Source of the DNA: Microvirga guangxiensis
GTDB lineage: Bacteria > Pseudomonadota > Alphaproteobacteria > Rhizobiales > Beijerinckiaceae
NCBI RefSeq assembly: GCF_900102135.1
Contig: NZ_FMVJ01000004.1
Span: forward strand, 310,001 to 374,000
Length of the DNA stretch: 64,000 nt
Direction of reading: 5' to 3'
Shown here: positions 8,209 to 16,871 of the stretch, piece after piece
Layout: every line of letters begins with the position of its first letter
How positions within the stretch are numbered: position 1 is the first letter of the stretch
The notes under the pieces: generated by a model
Databases searched by the model: none
Told to the model about the DNA's origin: nothing
Seen by the model: the letters and a program-made list of their open reading frames with translations, nothing else
Program-made: the position numbers and the translations under genes

Positions 8209-8269
8209 GCTATTCCTCCCGCTGCCGGTCTTGACCGACCGTCTCGGGCCCGTTCTGGCCCTTGCAGTT

Positions 8270-8287
8270 ATAGAACGTTTATTCTAT
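8270..8287. promoter_or_regulatory. Secondary operator-like palindrome in the iolC-iolG promoter region
   Basis: The inverted repeat ATAGAA-N6-TTCTAT has the same spacing as the GGAA-N6-TTCC site 14 bases away (AGAA-N6-TTCT), and could be a second, weaker site for the same regulator. This is inference from symmetry and spacing. Confidence 0.45.
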
Positions 8288-8300
8288 TAGCATCTTATCC

Positions 8301-8316
8301 TGGAATATCAATTCCA
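8301..8316. promoter_or_regulatory. IolR-type operator in the iolC-iolG divergent promoter
   Basis: The palindrome TGGAAT-ATCA-ATTCCA fits GGAA-N6-TTCC, the motif I recall for the RpiR-type repressor IolR of Sinorhizobium meliloti. The same pattern occurs at 10369-10384 upstream of the local RpiR gene and the importer. It lies between divergent iolC and iolG, 38 bases before the iolG ATG, where binding would block transcription. Confidence 0.75.
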
Positions 8317-8353
8317 AACTTGCCGGTAGCCGGCAAACAACACCGGGGGGAAC

Positions 8354-9343
8354 ATGATCAGGATCGCCGTTCTGGGCGCCGGCCGCATCGGCCGCATTCA
8401 TGGGCGCAACGCCGCCAATCATCCCGACGCCCGCCTTGTGGCGGTCGCCGATCTGCATGCTCCCTCCGCACAGGAATTGGCCGTGGCGACCGGGGCCGAG
8501 GTTTCCTCGCTGGAGGAAATCGTCGAGCGTTCCGATGTGGACGCCATCCTCATCTGCACGCCGACCACCACGCATGCCGATCTCATCGAGCGCGGTGCGA
8601 AGGCTGGGAAGGCCGTGTTTTGCGAAAAGCCGGTCGATCTCTCGAGCGAGCGCATCGTGAGCTGCCTTGGCGTTGTCGAGAAGGCCGGTACGCCGCTGAT
8701 GATCGGCTTCAACCGCCGCTTCGATCCGAATTTCGCCAGCCTGCGCAAGCGTCTTGCGGAAGGCGAGGTGGGCGATGTGGAGCTGGTGACGATCCTCTCC
8801 CGCGATCCCGGCCCGCCGCCGGTAAGCTACATCAAGACCTCGGGCGGCCTGTTCCGGGACATGATGATCCACGATCTCGACATGGCGCGCTTCCTGCTGC
8901 TCGGCGACGAGCCGGTGGAGGTGCATGCGGTGGGTTCCTCGCTGGTCGATCCGGCCATCGGTGAAGCGGGCGACGTGGACACGGCTGCGGTGCTCTTGAA
9001 GACCGCGAAAGGCAAGATCGTGCAGATCTCCTGCTCCCGCCGCGCCACTTACGGCTATGACCAGCGCATCGAGGTGCACGGCTCGAAGGGCATGATCCGC
9101 GCCGGCAATATCCACCGCACCACGGTGGAAGTGGCCAATGCTTCCGGCGTCACCGCCGATCCGGTGCAGGACTTCTTCCTGGAGCGCTACGCGGATGCTT
9201 ATCGCGATGAACTCACCACGTTCCTCAATGCGATCCGTGACGGCAAGCCATGCAACCCGACCGGACGCGACGGCCTGATGGCGCAGCGTCTGGCGGACGC
9301 GGCGACGGAATCGGCACAGACCGGAAAGCCGGTGAAGATTTAA
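8354..9343 (+). CDS. iolG: Myo-inositol 2-dehydrogenase IolG
   Basis: The 329-residue Gfo/Idh/MocA protein oxidises myo-inositol to 2-keto-myo-inositol with NAD, the first step of the pathway. It has an N-terminal Rossmann fold (VLGAGRIGRIHG, residues 5-16), the EKP motif with its catalytic Lys (CEKPVDLS, about 95), and the MMIHDLDMARF segment whose Asp and His complete the active site. Length matches IolG. A GGGGGGAA ribosome site precedes the ATG. It is transcribed divergently from iolCDEB across a 145-base region with two operator-like palindromes. Confidence 0.92.
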   Translation: MIRIAVLGAGRIGRIHGRNAANHPDARLVAVADLHAPSAQELAVATGAEVSSLEEIVERSDVDAILICTPTTTHADLIERGAKAGKAVFCEKPVDLSSERIVSCLGVVEKAGTPLMIGFNRRFDPNFASLRKRLAEGEVGDVELVTILSRDPGPPPVSYIKTSGGLFRDMMIHDLDMARFLLLGDEPVEVHAVGSSLVDPAIGEAGDVDTAAVLLKTAKGKIVQISCSRRATYGYDQRIEVHGSKGMIRAGNIHRTTVEVANASGVTADPVQDFFLERYADAYRDELTTFLNAIRDGKPCNPTGRDGLMAQRLADAATESAQTGKPVKI

Positions 9344-9350
9344 GCATATG

Positions 9351-9450
9351 CGTCGTCCCGGGGCTGCGGAGCAGAACCCGGGATCGTTCAACGAAAAGAG
9401 CGCCTCATCCTGATAACGATCCCGGATCGGCGAATGCCGTCCGGGATGAC
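9351..9450 (+). repeat. Palindromic intergenic repeat, family A (full copy)
   Basis: This unit starts with CGTCGTCCCGGGGCTGCGGA and ends with a CCGTCCGGGATGACG arm, with a central pair of CCCGGGATCGT / ACGATCCCGG blocks. A near-identical unit is at 14951-15054, and half-units are at 13769-13804 and 36061-36104. It fills the gap between iolG and the convergent RpiR gene and could fold into a long hairpin that ends both transcripts. Confidence 0.75.
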
Positions 9451-9457
9451 GGGTTTG

Positions 9458-10318
9458 TCAGCCTTCCGCCCGCTTCTCCGCTGTTCCTACGGCTAATGCC
9501 ATCGCCAGCGCGAAGGACGCCGACAATGAACGGAACGCGCCGAAATCCGCCTCCGCCACTTCGAGCCACACGTCCGCGCTCGTGACCAGCGGACTGAAGG
9601 CGGAATCGGTGATCGCCACCACGGGAATGTTGCTGCGCGCCGCCGATGCCGCGAGGTCGGCGGTGATTGGCGCATAAGGGGTGAAGCTTATGGCGAGAAC
9701 CGCGTCGCGCTGCGTGGCGGTGGCCAGTTGCTCGGGGCCGAGCTGAGCCACGTGATCGATCAGGATCGCGCGGATCCCGAGCTTGCCGAAGGCATAGGCA
9801 CAATAGGCGGCAATGGGGAACACCCGGCGCGCCCCGAGAAGATAAATCGTATCCGCCTTCGCGAGAGTTTCGATGGCCCGGGAAAGCTCTTCCGGCCGCA
9901 CCGACTCGCGCATCTTCTCAAGGGAAATCGCCGCCGCATTGGTGAAGCCGTCCAGCAGGGAGACCGCATGAACATGGTCGCCCTCCAGGTCGCGCAGGCT
10001 CTTCAGCCGTTCGCGATAATCGGGAAAACGCTCGCGCAGGCGATCGCGGAAGATCTGCTGCAGGTGAGAGAAACCGTCATAGCCGAGGCTCTTGGCGAAG
10101 CGCACAAGGGTGGAAGGCTGCACGCCGGCATGTTCGGCGATGCCTGCGACCGTGCCGAAAGCCACCTCCTCGGGATGCTCCATGGCGAAGGCGGCCAGTT
10201 GCTTGAGCCTTTTCGGCATCGTCTCATGGCGGCTGAGCAGCAATGCCCTCAAGGTCTCGTAATCGCCTGGTACTTCTCCGGCAGCTTCTGTCACATCAAT
10301 GCTTCTCTCGGTCTCCAT
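9458..10318 (-). CDS. iolR: RpiR/MurR-family repressor of the inositol genes
   Basis: The 286-residue protein has an RpiR-type N-terminal helix-turn-helix (about 25-100, with VAGIAEHAGVQPSTLVRFAKSLGY) and a C-terminal SIS sugar-phosphate-binding domain (about 125-265). By position and family it should repress the iol genes and respond to an inositol-derived sugar phosphate. The ATG at 10318 follows an AAGG site; an in-frame GTG at 10354 is an alternative. An IolR-type palindrome lies 50 bases upstream, between this gene and the divergent importer, which points to autoregulation. The symbol is assigned from context and the family, not from specific residues. Confidence 0.82.
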   Translation of the reverse strand: METERSIDVTEAAGEVPGDYETLRALLLSRHETMPKRLKQLAAFAMEHPEEVAFGTVAGIAEHAGVQPSTLVRFAKSLGYDGFSHLQQIFRDRLRERFPDYRERLKSLRDLEGDHVHAVSLLDGFTNAAAISLEKMRESVRPEELSRAIETLAKADTIYLLGARRVFPIAAYCAYAFGKLGIRAILIDHVAQLGPEQLATATQRDAVLAISFTPYAPITADLAASAARSNIPVVAITDSAFSPLVTSADVWLEVAEADFGAFRSLSASFALAMALAVGTAEKRAEG

Positions 10319-10368
10319 GCGCTCTACCTTGAGGTTGAGGACGGACCTTGACACTGATCCTATAAGAA

Positions 10369-10384
10369 TGGAATGAATATTCCA
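10369..10384. promoter_or_regulatory. IolR-type operator between the RpiR gene and the importer
   Basis: TGGAAT-GAAT-ATTCCA again fits GGAA-N6-TTCC and matches the site at 8301-8316 in arms and spacing. It lies upstream of the RpiR gene on minus and of the substrate-binding protein gene on plus. Confidence 0.75.
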
Positions 10385-10408
10385 CTATATAAACAAAAAG
10401 GTTCTGGC

Positions 10409-10424
10409 ATTCTATAAATAGAAT
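10409..10424. promoter_or_regulatory. ATTCTAT-AA-ATAGAAT palindrome upstream of the importer operon
   Basis: A seven-base inverted repeat with a two-base centre. Its ATAGAA/TTCTAT arms also occur at 8270-8287, but facing the other way with a different spacer. It may be an extra operator half-site pair or part of a promoter; this is only suggestive. Confidence 0.35.
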
Positions 10425-10581
10425 GACCGGAATTGGCAGAGGAAGCGCCATTAGGCCGATGATTCGGCCGCACAAAACCAACTGCTTCTTTCTGCGCTCA
10501 AGTGGGGGCGAAGGGCCGAGGCGCTCATGCAGCGGAAACGGTGCTGCTGCGGGTGCTCGGAACCCATTTGGGAGGAAGCAC

Positions 10582-11526
10582 ATGAAGTCTTATCTGACCG
10601 GTCTCGTTGCCGCAGCGGCCATGACCATTGCCGCTGTCGCCCCTGCCGCGGCTCAGCAGCAAGGCGGCCGCATCATCGTCGTCACCCATGGCCAAGCCAA
10701 TGACCCGTTCTGGTCCGTGGTGAAGAACGGCGTCGCCGAAGCCGGCAAGGACATGAATGTCCAGGTCGATTACCGCGCGCCTGAAACCTTCGACATGGTG
10801 GCCATGAGCCAGCTCATCGACGCCGCCGTGAACCAGAAGCCCGCAGGCCTCGTGGTGTCCATTCCCGATGCCTCGGCGCTCACCGCCTCGATCCAGAAAG
10901 CGGTCGCCGCCGGCATTCCGGTGATCTCCATGAATTCCGGCTCCGACGTGTCGAAGAAGCTCGGCGCCATGCTCCATGTGGGCCAGGACGAGGTCGAGGC
11001 CGGACGCATCGCGGGCGCGAAGCTCAAGGAGATGGGCGGCAAGACTGGCATCTGCGTCAACCAGGAAGTTGGCAACGTTTCGCTCGATCTGCGCTGCAAG
11101 GGCTTCTCAGAAGGCTTCGGCGGCAAGGTGACGGTGCTGCCTGTCTCGAACGACCCCACCGATATCCGCGCCAAGGTGAAGGCAGCGCTCGCGGCCGATG
11201 GCTCCATCGACACGATCCTGGCGCTTGGCGCAGGCACGGCGGGTGAGCCGAGCGTCGCAGCCGTGAAGGACGCCGGCAAGACAGGCAATGTTCGCGTCGC
11301 GACCTTCGACATGTCCGCAGGCTTCCTGAAATCGGTGGCGGACGGCGAGGCCGTGTTCGCCATCGACCAGCAGCAATATCTGCAGGGCTACCTGCCTGTG
11401 GCGTTCCTCGCCCTCAACGCGAAGTACGGCCTGATGCCGGGCGGCAACGTACCCTCCGGCCCGAACCTGATCACCAAGGAGAAGGCCGGCCAAGTGATCG
11501 AGCTGTCCGCGAAGGGCATTCGCTAA
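10582..11526 (+). CDS. Sugar ABC transporter periplasmic binding protein (inositol/ribose type)
   Basis: The 314-residue protein begins with a clear signal peptide (MKSYLTGLVAAAAMTIAAVA, cleavage after AAAQ) and continues as a periplasmic-binding-protein-like I domain of the ribose/galactose/inositol class: NDPFWSVVKNGVAEAGKD near the N-terminus and the VVSIPD and AGTAGEPSV segments typical of sugar-binding clefts. The ATG at 10582 has GGAGG seven bases upstream; an open frame upstream is not used. It is followed by its permease and ATPase genes and preceded by an IolR-type operator, so myo-inositol is the likely ligand. Ligand identity is inference. Confidence 0.88.
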   Translation: MKSYLTGLVAAAAMTIAAVAPAAAQQQGGRIIVVTHGQANDPFWSVVKNGVAEAGKDMNVQVDYRAPETFDMVAMSQLIDAAVNQKPAGLVVSIPDASALTASIQKAVAAGIPVISMNSGSDVSKKLGAMLHVGQDEVEAGRIAGAKLKEMGGKTGICVNQEVGNVSLDLRCKGFSEGFGGKVTVLPVSNDPTDIRAKVKAALAADGSIDTILALGAGTAGEPSVAAVKDAGKTGNVRVATFDMSAGFLKSVADGEAVFAIDQQQYLQGYLPVAFLALNAKYGLMPGGNVPSGPNLITKEKAGQVIELSAKGIR

Positions 11527-11535
11527 GCCTCATCG

Positions 11536-11565
11536 AAGCCCGCGATCGTTTTCGACCGCGGGCTT
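11536..11565 (+). terminator. Hairpin after the binding-protein gene
   Basis: AAGCCCGCG (11536-11544) pairs with CGCGGGCTT (11557-11565), followed by a short T-rich stretch. Lying between the binding protein and permease genes, it probably stabilises the upstream message or partly terminates, so that the binding protein is made in excess. Confidence 0.7.
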
Positions 11566-11601
11566 TCTCTTTTCATGCAGTATTCTTCAAGGGAGGCTTT
11601 C

Positions 11602-12744
11602 ATGGTGAACACCACCCAGCCGACCGCCGATCTGTCCTCGGCTCCTGTCATCGAGAAGATTCAGGATGAACGGCTCAAAGAGGTTTCCCTCCTGACGAAA
11701 ATCATGCGCCGTCCGGAACTCGGCGCATTGGCCGGCCTCGCGCTGGTCACGATCTTCTTCCTCTCGACAGCGGATTCCTCCATGTTTTCGCTGGCGGGGG
11801 TGATGAACATTCTCTCACCTGCGGCGCAGCTCGGCATTCTCGCCATCGCTGCGGCTTTGTTGATGATCGGCGGCGAGTTCGATCTCTCCATCGGGTCCAT
11901 GGTGGCCTTCACGGGGCTTGTCTTCGGCTGCTTCATCACTCTCACAGGATGGCCTCTGCTGCTGGCGATTGCAGCCACCTTCGTGGTGGCGGCAATTCTC
12001 GGCGGCGTGAACGGGCAGATCGTCATTCGCACGCGGCTTCCATCCTTCATCGTCACGCTCGCCTTCCTGTTCATCCTGCGTGGCCTGTCGCTGGTGGGCC
12101 TCAAATGGGCGACCGGCGGCTCCACGCAGATGCGCGGCATCGGCGCGCAGTCGGGTGAGGACTGGGTGCGCGAGATCTTCTCGGGAACGGCGCTCGAAGG
12201 TTTGTTCGGCTGGCTGGCCGCTCACGACCTGATCGCGAAATTTCCGAACGGCACGCCGACGGTGACGGGCGTTCCGGTCTCCATCCTCTGGTTCATCGGC
12301 TTTGCGCTCGTCGCCACATGGCTGCTGCTGCGCACCCGCGCGGGCAACTGGATCTTCGCGGCAGGCGGCGACGCCAATGCGGCGCGCAATTCAGGCGTGC
12401 CGGTCGACCGGGTGAAGACAGGCCTCTTCATGCTCACCGCCTGCGCTGCGGCGCTCGTCGCCATTCTCACCGTGCTCGATGCAGGCTCCACTGATGCGCG
12501 TCGCGGTTTCCAGAAAGAGTTCGAGGCGATCATCGCAGCCGTCATCGGAGGCTGCCTGCTCACCGGCGGCTACGGCTCGGCCATCGGCGCGTTCTTCGGG
12601 GCGATCATCTTCGGCATGGTGTCGATCGGGCTCACCTATACCCGCTTCGATTCCGACTGGTTCCAGGTGTTCCTCGGCGCCATGCTGCTGCTGGCCGTTC
12701 TCTTCAACAACTTCATCCGCCGCAAGGTGACGGGAGAACGCTGA
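11602..12744 (+). CDS. Sugar ABC transporter permease (RbsC/inositol type)
   Basis: The 380-residue membrane protein has about ten hydrophobic segments and belongs to the BPD_transp_2 permeases of ribose/xylose/inositol importers. Characteristic stretches are [16 protein letters not shown] (residues about 93-108), INGQIV-like [21 protein letters not shown], and the late [22 protein letters not shown] 11602 has GGGAGG upstream and is preferred to the start nine codons earlier. A cytoplasmic N-terminal extension of about 45 residues precedes the first membrane segment. It overlaps the ATPase gene by one base (TGATG). Confidence 0.9.
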   Translation: MVNTTQPTADLSSAPVIEKIQDERLKEVSLLTKIMRRPELGALAGLALVTIFFLSTADSSMFSLAGVMNILSPAAQLGILAIAAALLMIGGEFDLSIGSMVAFTGLVFGCFITLTGWPLLLAIAATFVVAAILGGVNGQIVIRTRLPSFIVTLAFLFILRGLSLVGLKWATGGSTQMRGIGAQSGEDWVREIFSGTALEGLFGWLAAHDLIAKFPNGTPTVTGVPVSILWFIGFALVATWLLLRTRAGNWIFAAGGDANAARNSGVPVDRVKTGLFMLTACAAALVAILTVLDAGSTDARRGFQKEFEAIIAAVIGGCLLTGGYGSAIGAFFGAIIFGMVSIGLTYTRFDSDWFQVFLGAMLLLAVLFNNFIRRKVTGER

Positions 12745-13529
12745 TGGAAACGCAGGCTCCACTCATCGAGATCCGCAATCTCGTCAAGCATTTCGGCTCG
12801 GTCATCGCCCTCTCGGGCGTGTCTCTCTCCGTTCATCGCGGCGAGGTCATGTGCCTGCTCGGCGACAACGGTGCCGGCAAGTCCACGCTCATCAAGACGC
12901 TGGCCGGGGTTCACAGGCCGACCTCCGGCGACTTCCTGGTGGAAGGAAAGCCCGTCACTTTCACCAGCCCGCGCGACGCGCTGGATGCGGGCATCGCGAC
13001 GGTCTATCAGGACCTCGCGATGATTCCGCTCATGTCGGTGACGCGCAATTTCTTCATGGGCCGCGAGCCGGTGAAAGGCTTCTGGCCCTTCCGCAATGTC
13101 GATTTCGACCATTGCGACGCCGTGACCCGCGAGGAAATGCAAAAGATCGGCATCGATGTGCGCGATCCGCATCAGGCGGTGGGCACATTGTCTGGCGGCG
13201 AGCGTCAATGCGTGGCGATTGCGCGCGCGGTGTATTTCGGCGCGAAGGTGTTGATCCTTGACGAGCCCACCTCCGCGCTCGGCGTGGCGCAGACCTCCAT
13301 GGTGCTGAAATACATTCACCAGGTGCGGCAGAAGGGGCTCGGCGTCATCTTCATCACCCACAACGTGCGTCATGCCTATGCGGTGGGCGACCGCTTTACG
13401 GTGCTCAATCGCGGCAAGACGCTGGGGACCTATGCCAAGGACGAGATCCAGATCGAGGAGCTGCAGAACCTCATGGCCGGCGGCAAGGAGCTGCAGGCCG
13501 TATCGGAGGAATTGGGCGGGATGGTTTAG
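12744..13529 (+). CDS. Sugar ABC transporter ATP-binding protein (single-domain)
   Basis: The 261-residue ATPase contains Walker [11 protein letters not shown]-loop VYQDLAM, signature LSGGERQ, Walker [12 protein letters not shown] and the switch His in FITHNV. It has one nucleotide-binding domain, unlike the doubled RbsA/XylG proteins, resembling the FrcA-type ATPase of fructose importers, and would work as a homodimer. It is translationally coupled to the permease (TGATG). Together with the two genes before it, it forms the likely inositol importer. Confidence 0.92.
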   Translation: METQAPLIEIRNLVKHFGSVIALSGVSLSVHRGEVMCLLGDNGAGKSTLIKTLAGVHRPTSGDFLVEGKPVTFTSPRDALDAGIATVYQDLAMIPLMSVTRNFFMGREPVKGFWPFRNVDFDHCDAVTREEMQKIGIDVRDPHQAVGTLSGGERQCVAIARAVYFGAKVLILDEPTSALGVAQTSMVLKYIHQVRQKGLGVIFITHNVRHAYAVGDRFTVLNRGKTLGTYAKDEIQIEELQNLMAGGKELQAVSEELGGMV

Positions 13530-13580
13530 GCGCAGACCAGCGATGCTTCTCAGGGTTCGGCTCATCAAGCACCACGTAAC

Positions 13581-13750
13581 TCTCCTCCCCCGCAAGTCTC
13601 GGGCTTGCCCGAGACTTGTCCTTAGCTTGCCGCAAGTCGGCAACACCCGACTTGCGCTGGGGAGGAGTTGGAGGTGGGGGTGCTGGCGCTGAACTGGACC
13701 AGCGTGGCACTTGCACCCCCACCCTGGCTCTCCCCACAAGGGGAGGGAAA
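13581..13750 (+). repeat. Mosaic intergenic repeat, family B
   Basis: This block is built of C-rich/G-rich inverted arms (CTCCTCCCCCGCAAG, GGGGAGGAGTTGGAG, CACCCCCACCC, CTCCCCACAAGGGGAGGG). A 24-base run at 13659-13682 recurs without mismatch in inverted orientation at 29636-29659. It contains no gene and is followed by a half-copy of family A (13769-13804). The structure could fold into one large hairpin after the importer operon. Confidence 0.7.
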
Positions 13751-13768
13751 CATGCGCTCCATTCTGAC

Positions 13769-13804
13769 ACCGATCCCGGATCGGCTTTGCCGTCCGGGAT
13801 GACG
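13769..13804 (+). repeat. Palindromic intergenic repeat, family A (half copy)
   Basis: CGATCCCGGATCGGCTTTGC followed by CGTCCGGGATGACG matches the right half of the unit at 9351-9450, and almost exactly matches 36069-36103. Confidence 0.7.
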
Positions 13805-13825
13805 ATTTCTAGAGGGGCATGACGA

Positions 13826-14938
13826 ATGAAAACGCTCAATATCGGCCTCATCGGCACCGGCTATATGGGCAAGTGCCATGCGCTCGCCTGGAACGCGGTG
13901 GCGTCCGTCTTCGGCGATATGCCGCGCCCGCAACTCGCGATGCTGGCAGAGACCTCGCAGGAGCTTGCGGAGAAAAAGGCACGTGAACTCGGCTTCGAGC
14001 GCGCGACAGGCGATTGGCGCGCAATCATAAGCAACCCCGAGATCGATGTGGTCTCCATCACCACACCCAATGCCTTCCACCCCGAGATGGCGATTGCGGC
14101 GCTCCAAGCCGGCAAGCATGTGTGGTGCGAGAAGCCCATGGCGACAAAGCTCGCCGATGCGGAGCGCATGCTCATGACGGCGCGGGCTTCGGGCAAGGTG
14201 GCAGCGCTCGGCTACAACTACATCCAGAACCCGGTGATGCGCCTGATCCGCCGTATTCTCGACGAGGGCCAAATCGGCGCGGTCAACCATGTGCGCCTCG
14301 AGATGGACGAGGACTTCATGGCGAACCCGGACGACCTCTTCTACTGGAAGAGCGAGGCTTCCTCAGGACACGGTGCGCTCGACGATTTCGGCGTTCATCC
14401 GTTGAGCCTCTTGTGGGGTCTGCTCGGGGCTGTGCGTCGCGTGTGTGGCCACATGGCGAGGCCTTACGTGGACCGCCCCACGCCGAGCAGCGGCCGTCGC
14501 GCGGTGGAAACCTATGACATCGCCACCGTGCTGATGGAGCTGGAGAACGGCGCTTCCGGTTTGCTTGCCCTCAACCGCTCCGCATGGGGACGCAAAGGGC
14601 GCATCTTCATGCAGATTTTTGGCTCCAAGGGCACTATCGTTTTCGATCAGGAGCGCATGAACGAGGTGCAGCTTTACACGGCGGATGGAGCGCGTGAGAC
14701 GCAAGGCTTCCGCACCATCCTCACCGGACCGCAGCATCCGCCCTACGACAGGTTCATCCCCGCGCCCGGCCACGGCCTCGGCTTCAACGACCTGAAGGTG
14801 ATCGAATGCCGCGAGCTGATGCGCCGCATCGCGGGAGAGCAGGCGCATCTCATCACGTTCGAGGATGGCATCCAGATCGAGCGCACGGTGGATGCGATGG
14901 CGCGTAGTGTGTATGAAGGGCGGTGGGTGGAGGTGTGA
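13826..14938 (+). CDS. Gfo/Idh/MocA-family oxidoreductase
   Basis: The 370-residue protein has a Rossmann NAD(P) domain (IGLIGTGYMGKCHA, residues 5-18) and the EKP motif (CEKPMATKL, about 100) with the conserved Lys. The C-terminal domain holds GALDDFGVHPLSLLWGL, placing Asp and His where inositol dehydrogenases have catalytic residues. It follows the inositol importer on the same strand after a 296-base repeat-filled gap. A second inositol isomer (for example scyllo-inositol) or a keto-inositol is a reasonable substrate guess, but the family is broad. Confidence 0.82.
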   Translation: MKTLNIGLIGTGYMGKCHALAWNAVASVFGDMPRPQLAMLAETSQELAEKKARELGFERATGDWRAIISNPEIDVVSITTPNAFHPEMAIAALQAGKHVWCEKPMATKLADAERMLMTARASGKVAALGYNYIQNPVMRLIRRILDEGQIGAVNHVRLEMDEDFMANPDDLFYWKSEASSGHGALDDFGVHPLSLLWGLLGAVRRVCGHMARPYVDRPTPSSGRRAVETYDIATVLMELENGASGLLALNRSAWGRKGRIFMQIFGSKGTIVFDQERMNEVQLYTADGARETQGFRTILTGPQHPPYDRFIPAPGHGLGFNDLKVIECRELMRRIAGEQAHLITFEDGIQIERTVDAMARSVYEGRWVEV

Positions 14939-14950
14939 CCGATCATTAAG

Positions 14951-15054
14951 CGTCATCCCGGGGCTGCGGAGCAGAACCCGGGATCGTCAGCAGAAAAGAG
15001 CGCCAATCTCGTCCTACGATCCCGGATCTTCGCTGCGCTTCGTCCGGGATGACG
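14951..15054 (+). repeat. Palindromic intergenic repeat, family A (full copy)
   Basis: A second full unit, nearly identical to 9351-9450 over its left half and with the same CCGGGATGACG end. It occupies the gap between the convergent oxidoreductase and recQ genes and may act as a bidirectional transcription stop. Confidence 0.75.
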
Positions 15055-15068
15055 GCGTGTGTTTACAC

Positions 15069-16871
15069 TTAAGCCGCGTGCGCCTTCAGCACGTCGAGAA
15101 ACGCATCCGCGTAGCGGTCGAGCTTGGCTTGGCCGACGCCGTGGACTTCGCCGAAGGCGCGCACGGTCGTGGGGCGCTTGGCCGCCATGTCGATGAGGCT
15201 GCGGTCGGAGAAGATCACGTAGGCCGGAACGCCCTCTTCTTTTGCCAGACGCGTGCGCAGGGCCTTGAGGGCGAGAAGCAGCGGATCGTCGGAGGGCACG
15301 ACGGATTCCGCCTCGATGCGCGAGCGGCGGCGGCGACGCTCGGCAGGCTTCATCAGCACGTCCGAGCGCAGCTCGATCCCCTCCTGGCCTTTGAGCACGG
15401 CGACGCCCTTGTCGGTGAGCATCCAGCGCCCGTATTCGGCAAGCTCCAGGTTCACCAGTCCGGCGGCATAGATCTGGCGCAGCAGCGAGCGCCACTCGTT
15501 CTTCGATCGGTCCTTGCCGACGCCGAAGGTTTTAAGCTTGTCGTGGCCGAAGCGCTGCACGGCGTCGGTTTCGTCGCCGACGAGAATGCTGATGAGATGC
15601 TCCGTGCCGAAGCGCTCGCCGGTGCGCACGATGGCGGACAGAAGTTTCTGTGCCTCGATGGTGCCGTCGAAGGACATCACGCCGTCGATGCACAGGTCGC
15701 AATTGCCGCAAGGCTCCGTGGTTTCGCCGAAATAGGAGAGCAGAGTCTGGCGGCGGCAGCGTGGCGCTTCGCACAAGGCCACGAGCGCGTTGAGGCGCTG
15801 GCGCTCCACGCGCTTCTGCTCGTCGGCGGCATCGCTCTGCTCGATCTGCAGGCGGCGCAGGCGCATGTCGTCGAGGCCATAGAGGGTGAGCGTGTCGGCG
15901 GGCGCGCCGTCGCGGCCCGCGCGGCCGATCTCCTGGTAATAGGCCTCGATGGATTTCGGCAGCGCGGCATGCGCCACGAAGCGCACGTCCGGCTTGTCGA
16001 TGCCCATGCCGAAGGCGACGGTCGCCACCATCACCACGCCGTCCTCCTGCAGGAAGATGTCCTGGTTCTTGGCGCGCTCCGCTTGCGGCATTCCCGCATG
16101 ATACGGCATGGCGCGGTAGCCCGCCTGGCTCAGCGAATCCGCGAGCTTCTCGGTGGCGTCGCGTGACGAGCAATAGACGATGCCGCTCTCGTGCCGGTGC
16201 TTGTCGAGGAAGGAGAAGAGCTGTCGGCGCGCATGCTCCTTCGCCTGCATGGCGAGGCGCAGGTTCGGGCGGTCGAAGCCATGGATGAAGAGGCGCGGCT
16301 CCTCCTCGAACAGGCGATGCATGATGTCGCCGCGGGTCGCCACGTCGGCGGTGGCGGTGAGCGCGATAGTCTGCACGTTGCCGAGGCGACGGCGCACGTC
16401 GCCCAGCATGGCGTATTCGGGGCGGAAATCGTGGCCCCATTGCGAGACGCAATGCGCCTCGTCGATGGCAAGCAGGTTCACGCCAGAGCGGGCGAGCCAC
16501 TCGGTGGTTCCGGTATTCGCCAGCCGCTCGGGCGAGGCATAGAGAAGGCGCATGCGCCCGTCGCGCACCGCATCCACCACGCGGCGGTTCTCGTCCTGGT
16601 CGTTGGCGGAGTTGAGGCTGCCCGCCTCGATGCCGAAATGGCGAAGCGCCGACACCTGATCGCGCATGAGGGCAATGAGCGGCGAGATCACCACGGTCAG
16701 GCCCTCGCGGGCGAGCGTCGGCAGCTGATAGCACAGCGACTTGCCGGCGCCTGTCGGCATGACGGCGAGCACGTCCTCGCCGGACAGCACGGCGCGCACG
16801 ATCTCCTCCTGTCCTTCGCGGAAGGAGGGAAAGCCGAAAACGTCGTGGAGAATCTTGTGCGGGTCGATCAC
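15069..16871 (-). CDS. recQ: ATP-dependent DNA helicase RecQ
   Basis: The 600-residue helicase carries Walker A MPTGAGKS (residues 38-45), the DEAH box (137-140) followed by CVSQWGHDFRPEY, and the aromatic-rich loop. The RQC region has a zinc site (CEAPRCRR...CGNCDLC) and a winged helix. The last 75 residues form an HRDC domain. It unwinds DNA in recombination and replication-fork repair. The start is a GTG whose GTGA overlaps the stop of the preceding flavoprotein gene, so both are probably one transcript. Length is normal. Confidence 0.95.
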   Translation of the reverse strand: MIDPHKILHDVFGFPSFREGQEEIVRAVLSGEDVLAVMPTGAGKSLCYQLPTLAREGLTVVISPLIALMRDQVSALRHFGIEAGSLNSANDQDENRRVVDAVRDGRMRLLYASPERLANTGTTEWLARSGVNLLAIDEAHCVSQWGHDFRPEYAMLGDVRRRLGNVQTIALTATADVATRGDIMHRLFEEEPRLFIHGFDRPNLRLAMQAKEHARRQLFSFLDKHRHESGIVYCSSRDATEKLADSLSQAGYRAMPYHAGMPQAERAKNQDIFLQEDGVVMVATVAFGMGIDKPDVRFVAHAALPKSIEAYYQEIGRAGRDGAPADTLTLYGLDDMRLRRLQIEQSDAADEQKRVERQRLNALVALCEAPRCRRQTLLSYFGETTEPCGNCDLCIDGVMSFDGTIEAQKLLSAIVRTGERFGTEHLISILVGDETDAVQRFGHDKLKTFGVGKDRSKNEWRSLLRQIYAAGLVNLELAEYGRWMLTDKGVAVLKGQEGIELRSDVLMKPAERRRRRSRIEAESVVPSDDPLLLALKALRTRLAKEEGVPAYVIFSDRSLIDMAAKRPTTVRAFGEVHGVGQAKLDRYADAFLDVLKAHAA

